Made by a program: the position numbers and the translations under genes. This document shows, piece after piece, positions 1-8,238 of a stretch of 34,443 nucleotides of DNA. Origin of the DNA: an uncultured Anaeromyxobacter sp. (GTDB taxonomy: Bacteria; Myxococcota; Myxococcia; Myxococcales; Anaeromyxobacteraceae); contig CAIQRS010000057.1 in NCBI GenBank assembly GCA_903874275.1, positions 1 through 34,443 on the forward strand, in the 5' to 3' direction. The notes under the pieces are model-generated. The model ran no database searches. It was not told where the DNA came from and saw only the letters and a program-made list of their open reading frames with translations. Every line of letters starts with the position of its first letter. Positions within the stretch are counted from its first letter, which is position 1.

Positions 1-660
1 CACGATGCGCGACTCCTCGTCGCCGAAGGCGCCCCCCTCGCCGGCGTGGGGATTGAGGCCGGCCACGGCGATGCGCGGGCGGGCGATCCCCATGTCGCGC
101 CGCAGCCCCTCGGAGGCGACCCCGGCCACCGTGGCGATGCCCGTCGGGGTGAGCCTGCGAATGGCATCCCGCAGCGCGAGGTGGTTCGACGCCAGGGCCA
201 CCCTCAGCCGGCGACCGGCCAGCATCATCACGGACCGTGAACCACCGCCCCGGGCCTCCAGCCACTCGGTGTGGCCGACGAAGCCCGGGAGCGCCAGCGC
301 CACCTGGGCCTTGGACAGCGGCGCCGTGCAGAGGGCCCCGGCCTGGCCGCCGGAGAGCGCCGCGAAGGCCGCTTCCAGGTAGGCGAGCGAGGCCGCGCCG
401 CCGGCCGGGGACGGGCGGCCGGGGCGCCGGTCCGCCGCGGCGAGCCGGGTGATCCGCACCAGCGCCGCGCCGCGGGGGAGGGGATCGCCGGGGGCGATCA
501 CCGACAGGTCGAGCCCGGCCTCCCGGGCCAGGAGGGCGAAGGAGGCGTCCCCGAAGAGGACCGGCGCGACCCGCCCGCGCAGCGCGGCCAGCGCCCGGGC
601 CGTCACCTCCGGCCCGATTCCGGAGGGGTCGCCCAGGCTGACCGCGACGCGAACCGGCAT
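1..660 (-). CDS. pdxA: 4-hydroxythreonine-4-phosphate dehydrogenase PdxA, 3' end cut by window edge
   Basis: Read on the minus strand from the ATG at 660, this gives 220 codons before the window ends, so the C-terminal third or so is missing. PdxA oxidises 4-phosphohydroxy-L-threonine with NAD in the DXP-dependent pyridoxal 5'-phosphate pathway, in the cytoplasm. Visible family motifs are the N-terminal GDPSGIGPEV, then TAPLSK, GHTE (with a metal-ligand histidine) and GLNPHAGE followed by FGDEE. The start lies 4 bases after the stop of the SurA-like gene, so the two are surely co-transcribed. A surA-pdxA pair is well known in Proteobacteria such as Escherichia coli, which supports both names. 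No frameshift is seen in the visible part. Identification is firm; only completeness is unknown. Confidence 0.95.
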   Translation of the reverse strand, partial: MPVRVAVSLGDPSGIGPEVTARALAALRGRVAPVLFGDASFALLAREAGLDLSVIAPGDPLPRGAALVRITRLAAADRRPGRPSPAGGAASLAYLEAAFAALSGGQAGALCTAPLSKAQVALALPGFVGHTEWLEARGGGSRSVMMLAGRRLRVALASNHLALRDAIRRLTPTGIATVAGVASEGLRRDMGIARPRIAVAGLNPHAGEGGAFGDEESRIV

Positions 661-664
661 GGCG

Positions 665-1660
665 CTAGCTCGCCGGCGCGGCCTCGAGCTCCGGGATCTT
701 GAGCTCGATGATGGCCTCGCGCTTCAGCTCGTCGATGTACTGCTGGCGGTAGGTCTCGGCCTGCTGGTTGCCGATCTTCTCGCGGATCTTCTCGGTCACG
801 TCCGCGATCGGCGGGGCCTTGGCGCTGCGCCGCTCGTCGGCCTTGAGGATGATCCAGCCGGTCTTGGCCCGCACCAGGCCGGAGTTCTGCCCGCCCACGA
901 GCGCGAAGGCCACCCGCTCCAGGTCGATGGGCATGGTCCCCTTCTTCACCCAGCCCAGGTCGCCGCCGGAGGCGGCGCCCGGCCCCTGCGACACCTGCCG
1001 GGCCAGGTCGGAGAAGTCCTCGCCGGCGGCCAGGCGCGCCAGCAAGGTCTCGCCGGTCGCCTTGACCCGCGCCTCGTCGGCGGGAGGGGCGCCGCCCGGG
1101 ACCTGGAGGAGGATGAGGCGCAGCTTCACCTGCTCCTCGCCGGTGAACTCGGAGAGGTGTGACTGGTAGTAACCCTTGACGTCGTCGTCGGTGACCTTGA
1201 CCCGGTTCTGCACCTTGGCGGCGATGAGCAGGTGGTTCTCGAAGTCCTTGCGCAGCCGGGCGCGGTAGGCGGTCACCGTCATGTTCTCCGCGGCCAGCGC
1301 CTGCTTGAGCATGTCGTCGGAGAGGTTGTTGCGCTTCTTCACGTCGTCGATGGCGCCGTCGATCTGGGCCTCGGTCACCTCGATGCCGAGGGCCTTGACC
1401 TCGTTCTCCACCAGCCGCTCGGTCAGCACCGCCTCGTAGGCGGAGCGAAGCGCCTTGGCGCGCGCCCGGTCCCGTTCCGGCCCGGGGGGCATGTCGGAGG
1501 CGCGCCGGTACTCGGCCCCGGAGCGCAGGGTCAGCTCGGAGAGGGTGATCACGTCGCCGTTCACGATCGCGGCGACGCGATCCACCGGTCGGCGGTCGTC
1601 GGCCAGCGCCGCCGGCGCCACCAGGGTCATCGCGAGCAGGAGGAGGGTCTCGATCTTCAA
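665..1660 (-). CDS. surA: SurA-like periplasmic peptidyl-prolyl isomerase (parvulin)
   Basis: 331 residues. The first 20 or so form a Sec signal peptide (MKIETLLLLAMTLVAPAALA, then DDRRP). A SurA N-terminal chaperone segment follows (VDRVAAIVNGDVITLSEL), then one parvulin domain at roughly residues 175-290 with the family pattern GGDLGWVKKG and a C-terminal KTGWIILKADE strand. E. coli SurA has two parvulin domains; this protein has one, which is common outside the Gammaproteobacteria. The expected role is folding and escort of outer-membrane proteins in the periplasm. The start is a TTG at 1660 with a GGTGA-like ribosome site about 7 bases upstream; it overlaps the TGA of the preceding isomerase gene (TTGA). 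A later in-frame ATG would shorten the signal peptide too much. pdxA begins 4 bases after its stop. Family certain; the SurA name rests on domain order and the pdxA neighbour. Confidence 0.88.
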   Translation of the reverse strand: MKIETLLLLAMTLVAPAALADDRRPVDRVAAIVNGDVITLSELTLRSGAEYRRASDMPPGPERDRARAKALRSAYEAVLTERLVENEVKALGIEVTEAQIDGAIDDVKKRNNLSDDMLKQALAAENMTVTAYRARLRKDFENHLLIAAKVQNRVKVTDDDVKGYYQSHLSEFTGEEQVKLRLILLQVPGGAPPADEARVKATGETLLARLAAGEDFSDLARQVSQGPGAASGGDLGWVKKGTMPIDLERVAFALVGGQNSGLVRAKTGWIILKADERRSAKAPPIADVTEKIREKIGNQQAETYRQQYIDELKREAIIELKIPELEAAPAS

Positions 1661-2601
1661 GGCTTCACCGGTGTGGCTGCAGTGGGGTCGATCTGGATCT
1701 TCGCCTGGGCGCGGAGGGCTGCGACGTACTCCTCCTGGGCCCTGGCCCGCCTGTCCCGGAGGAGGCGCGCGGCGATGGCCGGCCGCGCCTCAGCGAGCGT
1801 GCGGTGGGACGGGGGCTTCTTCTCGAGCACCTGGAAGACGTGGAATCCGAAGGGGGACGGGATCACGTCGGAGATGGCCTTCGGCTGCATGCGAAAGCAG
1901 GCGTCGAAGACCTCGGGCATTCCCTGCCCCTTGCCGAACCAGCCCAGGTCGCCGCCCCGCTTCCCCTCGGGGGCGATGGAGGCACGTCCGGCGACGATCT
2001 CGAAGCTGGCCGGCTTGCGCCGCACCTCGTCCCGGACCCTCGCGGCCTCCTCGCGGGTCCGGAGCACGATCTGGCGGGCGTGGACCCGTTCCGGCTCGTC
2101 GAACTCCGCCGGGTGGGCGGCGTACCAGGCCGCCACCTCCTCGTCCGGAACCTGGACGCGGGGGAAGACCTCGTCGTGGAAGAGCTTCTCGATGGTGAGC
2201 TGATCGCGCAGCCGGGTCCGGAGCTCGGCCAGCGAGAGCCGCTCCTGGGCTAGCATGTCGTCGAAGGCGGTTCCGGGGTACTCGGAGCGGAGCGCCAGGA
2301 GGGCCCGGTCCACCTGCTCCGGCCCCACCGACACGCCCCGGGCCCGGGCCTGCTGGAGCAGGAGGGTCCGGGACACCAGCCCCTCGACGACGCTGGCGCG
2401 GAGCACGTCGGAGGGGCCGCCCCCCTCGCCGCCGACCCGGAGCTGCTGCAGCTCCCGTTCGTAGGCGACGCGGGAGACGGGCTCGCCGTTCACCACCGCC
2501 ACGGGGGCGGGGCCGGCGATCTCCCCGCCGGCGGTGCCGGAGCGGCAACCGGTGACGAGGAGGGCGGCGAGACCCGAGGCGATGGCGGCGGTCGTCCGCA
2601 A
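1657..2601 (-). CDS. SurA/PpiC-type peptidyl-prolyl isomerase lipoprotein (second of three)
   Basis: 314 residues from a TTG at 2601, one base after the stop codon of the upstream isomerase (TAG-A-TTG), which implies translational coupling. The open frame extends further upstream but overlaps the neighbour's coding sequence, so the TTG is preferred. It gives a clean lipoprotein signal: a hydrophobic stretch ending LLVTGC, with Cys about residue 19. Mature domains are a SurA-like N-terminal helical segment (VNGEPVSRVAYERELQQL) and a C-terminal parvulin domain with HARQIVLRT, GGDLGWFGKG and FGFHVFQVLEKK. The likely role is a membrane-anchored folding factor facing the periplasm. It belongs to a run of three paralogous parvulins, presumably dividing client proteins or working as a set. 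The PrsA/PpiD/SurA families are related; the exact client is unknown. Confidence 0.87.
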   Translation of the reverse strand: MRTTAAIASGLAALLVTGCRSGTAGGEIAGPAPVAVVNGEPVSRVAYERELQQLRVGGEGGGPSDVLRASVVEGLVSRTLLLQQARARGVSVGPEQVDRALLALRSEYPGTAFDDMLAQERLSLAELRTRLRDQLTIEKLFHDEVFPRVQVPDEEVAAWYAAHPAEFDEPERVHARQIVLRTREEAARVRDEVRRKPASFEIVAGRASIAPEGKRGGDLGWFGKGQGMPEVFDACFRMQPKAISDVIPSPFGFHVFQVLEKKPPSHRTLAEARPAIAARLLRDRRARAQEEYVAALRAQAKIQIDPTAATPVKP

Positions 2602-2602
2602 T

Positions 2603-3631
2603 CTACTTCTGTGCCGGCGCCGGCGCCGGCGGAGGCATGGCCGGGCGAGGCTGGGCTCCCGGGGGAGGCATCCCACCGGGAGGCATTCCACCCGGCTGCA
2701 TCCCGCCCGGGCCGGGGGCCGGCGCGGCCGAGACCACGATCTTCTCGAGCTCGGCGTCGTTCACGGTGACCTTGGCCTCCTCGCGGAGCTTCTTCACGTA
2801 GTCGTCGAACTCCTTGGTGCGCTTCTCGCGCTGGAGACGCGACTGGATCTGCGGCTTCACCTGGTCGACGGTGCGCGAGACCCCCTCCTGCCGGCCGGCG
2901 ACGCGGACGATCCAGAAGCCCTGCTGCGTCTCGACGACGACCTCGTCGCCGTCCTTGCCGGCGAAGGCGGCCGCTGCGAACGGCTCTCCGAACTGCTTGG
3001 CGTACTCGTCCTGGGAGCGGAAGCCCAGGTCGCCGCCATTGCCCTTGCTGGCGGCGTCGTCGGACGAGGCGCGGACGGCCGCCTGGAAGGCCTGGGGATC
3101 CTTCTTGGCCTTGGCCTTGATGTCGGCGAGCACCTTGCGCGCCTGGGCGCCCTTCTGGGCCCGATTGGCGGGGGTGGCGGCGACCAGCAGGGCGGAGGTC
3201 CGCACCCGGGCCGCCTTCACGAAGTCGTCCTTGTGCTCGTCGTAGAACTTCTGGACGTCGGCGTCGCTGATGTCCTTGCCGTCGGCGTCGCCGAAGCGCT
3301 TCTGCACCAGCTTCTGCACCATGGCCTTCTTCAGGGTGAGCTGGACGTCGGGGTCGTTCTGGTACCCCTCCTTCTCGGCGGCGTTGGCCAGGATCTCGAA
3401 CTTCACCAGGCTGTCGAGGAACTCCTTCTTCCGCTCGATGTTCTGGTAGCGCTGGCGGAGGAAGGGGGACTGCTCGTCGAGGCGCGCCTGGAACTCGGCG
3501 ACGGTGACGACGACGCCTTCGCCCTGGGCGACGGCGGGGCCGCTCTTCTTGGGGCCGGGGGAGGTGGGCTTGCTGCAACCAGAAAGGGCGAGGACGACCG
3601 CGAAACCGGTCGCGACGAGTGCACGCGTCAT
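2603..3631 (-). CDS. SurA/PpiC-type peptidyl-prolyl isomerase lipoprotein with Pro/Gly/Met-rich tail (first of three)
   Basis: 342 residues from the ATG at 3631, with AGGAG about 10 bases upstream. The frame is open further upstream, but only this start gives a lipoprotein signal peptide (MTRALVATGFAVVLALSGC, then SK). A SurA-type N-terminal domain (VVTVAEFQARL) is followed by a lysine-rich helical region and a parvulin domain with NGGDLGFRS and QQGFWIVRVAGR. The last 35 or so residues are an unusual low-complexity tail built on PGGM/PPGGMP units and ending in PAPAPAQK; it may be a flexible spacer or wall-binding tail. Likely anchored in the outer membrane by its Cys and acting on exported proteins. 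It follows mfd after a 127-base gap and leads the three-isomerase plus pdxA block. Isomerase activity is inferred from family. Confidence 0.87.
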   Translation of the reverse strand: MTRALVATGFAVVLALSGCSKPTSPGPKKSGPAVAQGEGVVVTVAEFQARLDEQSPFLRQRYQNIERKKEFLDSLVKFEILANAAEKEGYQNDPDVQLTLKKAMVQKLVQKRFGDADGKDISDADVQKFYDEHKDDFVKAARVRTSALLVAATPANRAQKGAQARKVLADIKAKAKKDPQAFQAAVRASSDDAASKGNGGDLGFRSQDEYAKQFGEPFAAAAFAGKDGDEVVVETQQGFWIVRVAGRQEGVSRTVDQVKPQIQSRLQREKRTKEFDDYVKKLREEAKVTVNDAELEKIVVSAAPAPGPGGMQPGGMPPGGMPPPGAQPRPAMPPPAPAPAQK

Positions 3632-3758
3632 CGAGGGGAGGCTCCTGTGTTCGTTGGGTGAGAACTGCCGTTCCCGGTGAACCCCCGGCGAGCAGCCGAC
3701 GTTCCCGGACAGCCGCGGGAAAAAACCACGAAACCGCCCGGGGATCAAGGCGATGCGA
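3632..3758 (-). promoter_or_regulatory. Gap between mfd and the parvulin block, with a repeated CCGGGAACG box
   Basis: This 127-base stretch separates the mfd stop from the first isomerase. On the minus strand the nine bases CCGGGAACG occur twice (plus-strand positions 3700-3708 and 3669-3677), 31 bases apart, about three helical turns. GGAAC is the core of many ECF sigma factor -35 elements, including sigma-E, which controls surA-type chaperones in enterics. No matching -10 is convincing, so this is a candidate regulatory region only. A run of six T occurs near the mfd end but without a strong hairpin. Confidence 0.3.
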
Positions 3759-6700
3759 CTACCCGGGACGGGCGCAGGAGACCAGCCCGGCCAGCACCCG
3801 GCGCGCCTCCTCGAGGAGTTCGCGCCCCCGGGTCGCCTCGGCCGCGGGGGAGGACGGGGCGGCGGGAGGAGTCGTCACGGAACCTGCCGTCTTCACTCTG
3901 GATTTTGCGCCGCCGCGCGCAGGGGTGGCCGAGGCGGACCGCGGGCCGACCGTGGCCACGAGCTTCATGTCCGGCGTGAGGCGAAGCGCGCCCCCGCTCC
4001 TCTGGACGTGTCGCGCGAGCTCGAAGGGGTCGAGCGCGGCGTCGGGCCCCAGCGCGAAGACCAGCCGCCCCGGGCCGGCGTCGAGGCCGCGGATGCGCAG
4101 CGTCCGCAGCCGCACCTTCACCGCCATGAGCTCGAAGAGGGCGTCGAGCTCGTCGGGGGTGTCGCCGTAGCGGTCCACGATCTCGGCGCGGGCCTCCTCG
4201 AGCTCCTCGTCGGACGAGGCCTGGGCGAGTCGCTTGTAGAAGTAGAGCCGCTGGTGGACGTCGGGCATGAATCCGTCGGGGATGAAGGCCGGCACCGGAA
4301 GCTGGACGTCCGGGTCCATGTCGGGGCGCGGCGCCTCCCCGCGCAGCTCCCGCACCGCCTCGGCCATGAGCTCGGAGTAGAGGTCGAACCCCACCGCCTC
4401 GATCTGCCCCGACTGGTCCTTGCCGAGCAGATTTCCGGCGCCGCGGATCTCCAGATCGTGGCTGGCGATGGCGAAGCCGCTGCCCAGGTCGGTGAACTTC
4501 TGCAGGGCCTCGAGCCGGAGCCGCGCGTCGCGGGTCACCGGCCGGCGCGCCGGGACGAAGAGCCAGGCGTAGGCCCGCTCCCGGCTCCGGCCGACGCGGC
4601 CGCGGATCTGGTAGAGCTGCGCCAGGCCGAAGTGGTCGGCCCGGTTCACGATGATGGTGTTGGCCGTGGGGATGTCGAGGCCGCTCTCGATGATCGAGGT
4701 GGCGAGCAGCACGTCGAGCTCGCGGGCCACGAAGCGGCTCATCACCTCCTCCAGCTTGCCCTCGCCCATCTGCCCGTGGGCCACCCCGATGCGGGCCTGG
4801 GGGACCAGCTCGCGCAGGAACTTCTCCATCGAGTGGATGGAGCGCACCCGGTTGTGGACGAAGTAGACCTGCCCGCCGCGCCGGAGCTCCTGCTCGATGG
4901 CGTCCTTGATCTGGAGGGGATCGAACTTGGCCACGAAGGTTCGGATGGAGCGGCGGTCCTCCGGCGGCGTGGCGATGATCGACATGTCGCGCACGCCGGC
5001 CAGGCTCATGTGGAGGGTGCGCGGGATGGGGGTGGCGGTGAGGGTGAGCACGTCCACCAGCTTGCGCAGCTTCTTGAGCCGCTCCTTGTGGGCCACCCCG
5101 AAGCGCTGCTCCTCGTCCACCACCACGAGCCCCAGGTCGCGGAAGGAGACGTCGGTGGCGAGCAGCCGGTGGGTGCCGACCACCACGTCCACCTTGCCGG
5201 CCGCGGCGTCGGCCAGGATCCGGCGCACCTCCTCGGCCGACTTCATCCGCGAGATGGCCTCGACCCGGACCGGGTAGCCGGAGAAGCGCTCGCGGAAGGT
5301 GCGTTCGTGCTGCGCGGCCAGCACGGTGGTGGGGACCAGCACCGCCACCTGCTTGCGGGAGAGCACGGCCAGCATGGCGGCCCGCAGCGCCACCTCGGTC
5401 TTGCCGTAGCCCACGTCGCCGCAGACCAGCCGGTCCATGGGCGCGCGCGGCGACGCCGTCCCGCCCTGCCCCTCGGCGCGCCCCTTCGTCATGTCGCCGA
5501 TCACGTCGCCGATGGCCTTGGCCTGGTCGGGGGTCTCCTCGTAGGGGAACTCGGCCTCGAACTCGCGGAAGATCTCGTCGGGGGCGGCGAAGGCGAAGCC
5601 GTGGTGGGCGGCGCGGGCCGCGTAGATGTCGAGGAGCTCGGCGGCCATCTTGAGCAGCTGCTCCTTGACCCGCGCCTTGCGAAGCGCGAAGGAGCTGCCG
5701 CCCAGCCGGTCGAGCCGGATGGCGTCGGGGGCGGCGCCGGTGAACTTCTGCACCTGGCGGAGCTTGGCGACCGGGAGGTAGAGCCGGTCGGCCCCCTCGT
5801 ACTGGAGGACCAGGAAGTCTCCCTCGACCCCCCGGATCTGCATCTTGGTGAGGCCGCCGTAGCGGGCGATGCCGTGCTCGACGTGGACCACGAGGTCGCC
5901 CTCGTTCAGGTCCCGGAACCCGGCCACCATGGCGTTCTCGACCCGGGCGCTGCGGGCGCGCTTGCGCACGCGCCGCCCCAGGATCTCCTCGTCGGCGACC
6001 AGCGCCACCCCGCCGTCCAGGTCCACGAAGCCGTGCGACAGGTCGCCGGGGACGAGGTGGACGTGCACGGCCGGGTCCCAGAGCGACTTGAGCTCCCCGG
6101 GCGGCGCCGCGTGGATCCGGACGCCCAGGCGGCGGTCCTCGAGCAGCCTGCGGAGGCGGTCGGCCGACGACGGCGAGTGGGTGGCCACCACCGCGGTCAC
6201 GCCCCGGCTGCGCCACTCCTGGAGCCGGCGGACCAGCGGGGAGAGCGCTCCCTCGTCGCCGTGGGCCGCCTCGATCTCGCCCCGGATGGCGGCGGTGTCG
6301 CCCAGCGAGAAGCGGACCGGCTCGGCGGTTCCCAGGAAGACCCGGTGGCAGCGCAGGGCAGGCAGCGGGCGCAGCAGGGACGACACCTCGGCGGCGCGCA
6401 GGAAGTGGGCCCCGGGCGGGAGCGCCAGCTCGTCGCGCCGAAGCGCCGCGGCGTGCTCCCGGTCGAGCTCGGCGTCCAGCTCGGAGAGGGCCCGCTCCAC
6501 GCCCTCGGGGTCGTCCACGAGGAGGGCGGGGGAGGCCGGCAGGTGCGCGAGCAGGGTGACGAGCGCGCCCTCGTGGAAGCCGGGGAGGAGCGCCTCCATG
6601 CCGAAGAACGGCGTGCCCGACTCGATGGCGTCGATCACCTCGCGGACCTTGGAGGTGGGGCGGTCCACCTTCTCGGCCAGCTCGCGCACCGTGCGGACCG

Positions 6701-7415
6701 CGGCGGCTTTTCCACTCACCGTGAATGGCGCCTCCCGGGCCTGGACCACCACCAGCTCGTCCACGTCGCCGAGCGAGCGCTGCGTCCCCGGCTCGAAGGC
6801 CCGCGCGCTCTCCACCTCGTCGCCGAAGAGCTCGAGCCGGACCGGTCGCTCGTGGAGCGGGCTCCACACGTCCACCACCGACCCGCGCACCGCGAAGGTC
6901 CCCGGGTCCTCGACCAGCGGGACGCGCGCGTAGCCGATCTCGGTGAGCCGGCGGGCCAGCCCGTCCCGGTCCACGGTCGCGCCCTTGCCGAGGAGCTCCA
7001 GGTTTCGCTCGAGCTCCGGCCGGGGGACGTGGCGGCGGGCCAGCGCGCGGGCCGAGACCACCACCGCGCGCACCCCGGCGCCGGAGAGGTGGAGCCGGGC
7101 CAGGGCCGCGAGCCGGTCCATCTCCAGGCCGCGGTCGGGGGAGAGATCGTCGTAGGGCAGGACCGGGTCGGCGGGGACGCGGACCACCGCCGGGCCGGCC
7201 GGGCCCCCGGCGCCGAGGAAGAAGGCCAGGTCGCGGGCGAGGAGGTCGGCCTCCTCCTCGTCCACCGCCACGGCGAGGAGGGTGCGGCGGCCGGATCCCG
7301 CCTCGAGCAGCCGCAGCCCGGCGAGCCCGCGGGCCGCCCCGGAGAGCCCGACCACGTCGGCGCCGCCGGAGGAGACGGCGACGGCGCGCCACGGTGCGGA
7401 GGGGTTCTCGGCCAC
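3759..7415 (-). CDS. mfd: Transcription-repair coupling factor Mfd
   Basis: 1218 residues from a GTG at 7415. Mfd is an ATP-driven DNA translocase that removes RNA polymerase stalled at lesions and recruits UvrA. Domain order is complete: a UvrB-like N-terminal module (residues 1-350), a linker, the RNA-polymerase-interacting domain around 500-520 (GDLVVHVEHGIARYGG), the helicase/translocase core with Walker A GDVGYGKTE near 665-673 and Walker B-type DEEQRFG near 766, then LTATPIPRTLHMS, and the TRG translocation motif region. Length is slightly above the usual 1150 or so because of an Ala/Pro/Ser-rich C-terminal extension of about 60 residues. No clear ribosome-binding site is seen before the GTG. 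It diverges from the TPR-hrcA unit across a 114-base gap. Identification is certain; the exact start is less sure. Confidence 0.96.
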   Translation of the reverse strand: MAENPSAPWRAVAVSSGGADVVGLSGAARGLAGLRLLEAGSGRRTLLAVAVDEEEADLLARDLAFFLGAGGPAGPAVVRVPADPVLPYDDLSPDRGLEMDRLAALARLHLSGAGVRAVVVSARALARRHVPRPELERNLELLGKGATVDRDGLARRLTEIGYARVPLVEDPGTFAVRGSVVDVWSPLHERPVRLELFGDEVESARAFEPGTQRSLGDVDELVVVQAREAPFTVSGKAAAVRTVRELAEKVDRPTSKVREVIDAIESGTPFFGMEALLPGFHEGALVTLLAHLPASPALLVDDPEGVERALSELDAELDREHAAALRRDELALPPGAHFLRAAEVSSLLRPLPALRCHRVFLGTAEPVRFSLGDTAAIRGEIEAAHGDEGALSPLVRRLQEWRSRGVTAVVATHSPSSADRLRRLLEDRRLGVRIHAAPPGELKSLWDPAVHVHLVPGDLSHGFVDLDGGVALVADEEILGRRVRKRARSARVENAMVAGFRDLNEGDLVVHVEHGIARYGGLTKMQIRGVEGDFLVLQYEGADRLYLPVAKLRQVQKFTGAAPDAIRLDRLGGSSFALRKARVKEQLLKMAAELLDIYAARAAHHGFAFAAPDEIFREFEAEFPYEETPDQAKAIGDVIGDMTKGRAEGQGGTASPRAPMDRLVCGDVGYGKTEVALRAAMLAVLSRKQVAVLVPTTVLAAQHERTFRERFSGYPVRVEAISRMKSAEEVRRILADAAAGKVDVVVGTHRLLATDVSFRDLGLVVVDEEQRFGVAHKERLKKLRKLVDVLTLTATPIPRTLHMSLAGVRDMSIIATPPEDRRSIRTFVAKFDPLQIKDAIEQELRRGGQVYFVHNRVRSIHSMEKFLRELVPQARIGVAHGQMGEGKLEEVMSRFVARELDVLLATSIIESGLDIPTANTIIVNRADHFGLAQLYQIRGRVGRSRERAYAWLFVPARRPVTRDARLRLEALQKFTDLGSGFAIASHDLEIRGAGNLLGKDQSGQIEAVGFDLYSELMAEAVRELRGEAPRPDMDPDVQLPVPAFIPDGFMPDVHQRLYFYKRLAQASSDEELEEARAEIVDRYGDTPDELDALFELMAVKVRLRTLRIRGLDAGPGRLVFALGPDAALDPFELARHVQRSGGALRLTPDMKLVATVGPRSASATPARGGAKSRVKTAGSVTTPPAAPSSPAAEATRGRELLEEARRVLAGLVSCARPG

Positions 7416-7471
7416 GACGGCCCGGTGCTTAACACGGGAAGGGCGCGGGAGTAGGACGGGAGCGCGGCCGG

Positions 7472-7500
7472 TTGATCCCCTGGGGGGGCGTGGCTACACT
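7472..7500 (+). promoter_or_regulatory. Predicted sigma-70-type promoter for the TPR lipoprotein-hrcA unit
   Basis: TTGATC at 7472-7477 is followed by a 17-base spacer and TACACT at 7495-7500. Both hexamers are close to the vegetative consensus and the spacing is ideal. It lies 29 bases before the ATG of the TPR lipoprotein, in the divergent gap with mfd. No CIRCE inverted repeat is visible around it. Confidence 0.6.
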
Positions 7501-7529
7501 CACCGAACTCCCCAGAGGGTCAGATCCCG

Positions 7530-8228
7530 ATGTCGCTCTCCCGCTCCGCCCGGCTCGTCCTGCTCCCGGTGCTGGCCGTCCTCACGGCCTGCGGCGGCCA
7601 GGATCCGTCGGCACGCTCGGGCGGCTACCCGGTGGTGGGGGTCCTGGTTAGTGCCTCGGGGCCGGGCAGCGCCGAGGTCCGGTCCGGGCAACTCGCGGCC
7701 GCCCGGTTCGGGTTCGAGTCGCTGGTGCGTGGCGACCCGGAGCGGATGGACGCGCTCAACGACCTCGCCGTCGCCTACCACCTCGAGGGGCACTCCGAGG
7801 CGGCCCGGCAGCTCCTCGACGAGGTGGTGGCCCGCGGGACCCCGCGGGAGCAGCAGGCGGCGCTCGTGAACCTGGCCGACCTGTACGCCGGGGAGGGCTT
7901 CCTCCAGGCGGCTCAGGCCCACGTGGACGCGGCCCGGGAGATCGACGCCGCGCGCGCCGAGACCGCCTGGGCGCAGGCGCTCCTCGCCGACGCCCGCGGC
8001 GACGTCGAGGCGTCGCGTCTCGCCGCCGAGGCGCAGCGCCTGGACGCGGACGGCGGGTCGCGCCGCTTCCTCGTCTTCGGCTCCCCCGAGGAGCGGATCC
8101 ACTTCGAGGCCCTCTCCGCCGAGGCGGCCGGGGACCGGCCCTTCGCGCTCTCGCGCTGGCGCGAGCTCCGGGCCGGGCGCGTGCCGTCGCTCGCCCAGGC
8201 CGCCCAGCGCCACCTCGCAGAGCCCTGA
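7530..8228 (+). CDS. Tetratricopeptide-repeat lipoprotein of unknown role
   Basis: 232 residues. The N-terminus is a lipoprotein signal peptide ([21 protein letters not shown], Cys at 21) with GG after the cysteine, so a membrane lipoprotein is expected. The rest is alanine-rich and alpha-helical with TPR-like units: residues 70-90 ([20 protein letters not shown]), then [20 protein letters not shown], then [23 protein letters not shown] folds mediate protein-protein contacts, and no enzymatic motif is present. GAGGG about 10 bases before the ATG serves as ribosome site. The gene is 10 bases upstream of hrcA, so the two share a transcript, although a functional link to heat shock is not established. 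Partner and function cannot be named from sequence. Confidence 0.82.
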   Translation: MSLSRSARLVLLPVLAVLTACGGQDPSARSGGYPVVGVLVSASGPGSAEVRSGQLAAARFGFESLVRGDPERMDALNDLAVAYHLEGHSEAARQLLDEVVARGTPREQQAALVNLADLYAGEGFLQAAQAHVDAAREIDAARAETAWAQALLADARGDVEASRLAAEAQRLDADGGSRRFLVFGSPEERIHFEALSAEAAGDRPFALSRWRELRAGRVPSLAQAAQRHLAEP

Positions 8229-8238
8229 GCGCCGCGCC

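Noticed and set aside
3662-3673. GAAC-TGCC-GTTC palindrome resembling a Gram-positive LexA box
   Set aside because: The eight fixed bases are expected about once by chance in a window of this size, and the site precedes isomerase genes rather than an SOS gene.
7423-7433. GTGCTTAACAC near the divergent mfd gap as a CIRCE or operator half-site
   Set aside because: It does not match TTAGCACTC-N9-GAGTGCTAA and is not a perfect inverted repeat.
3753-7454. A 1233-codon open frame antisense to mfd
   Set aside because: Mfd on the other strand is complete with all helicase motifs. The antisense translation is low-complexity Ala/Gly/Arg/His with no domain, as expected from high GC.
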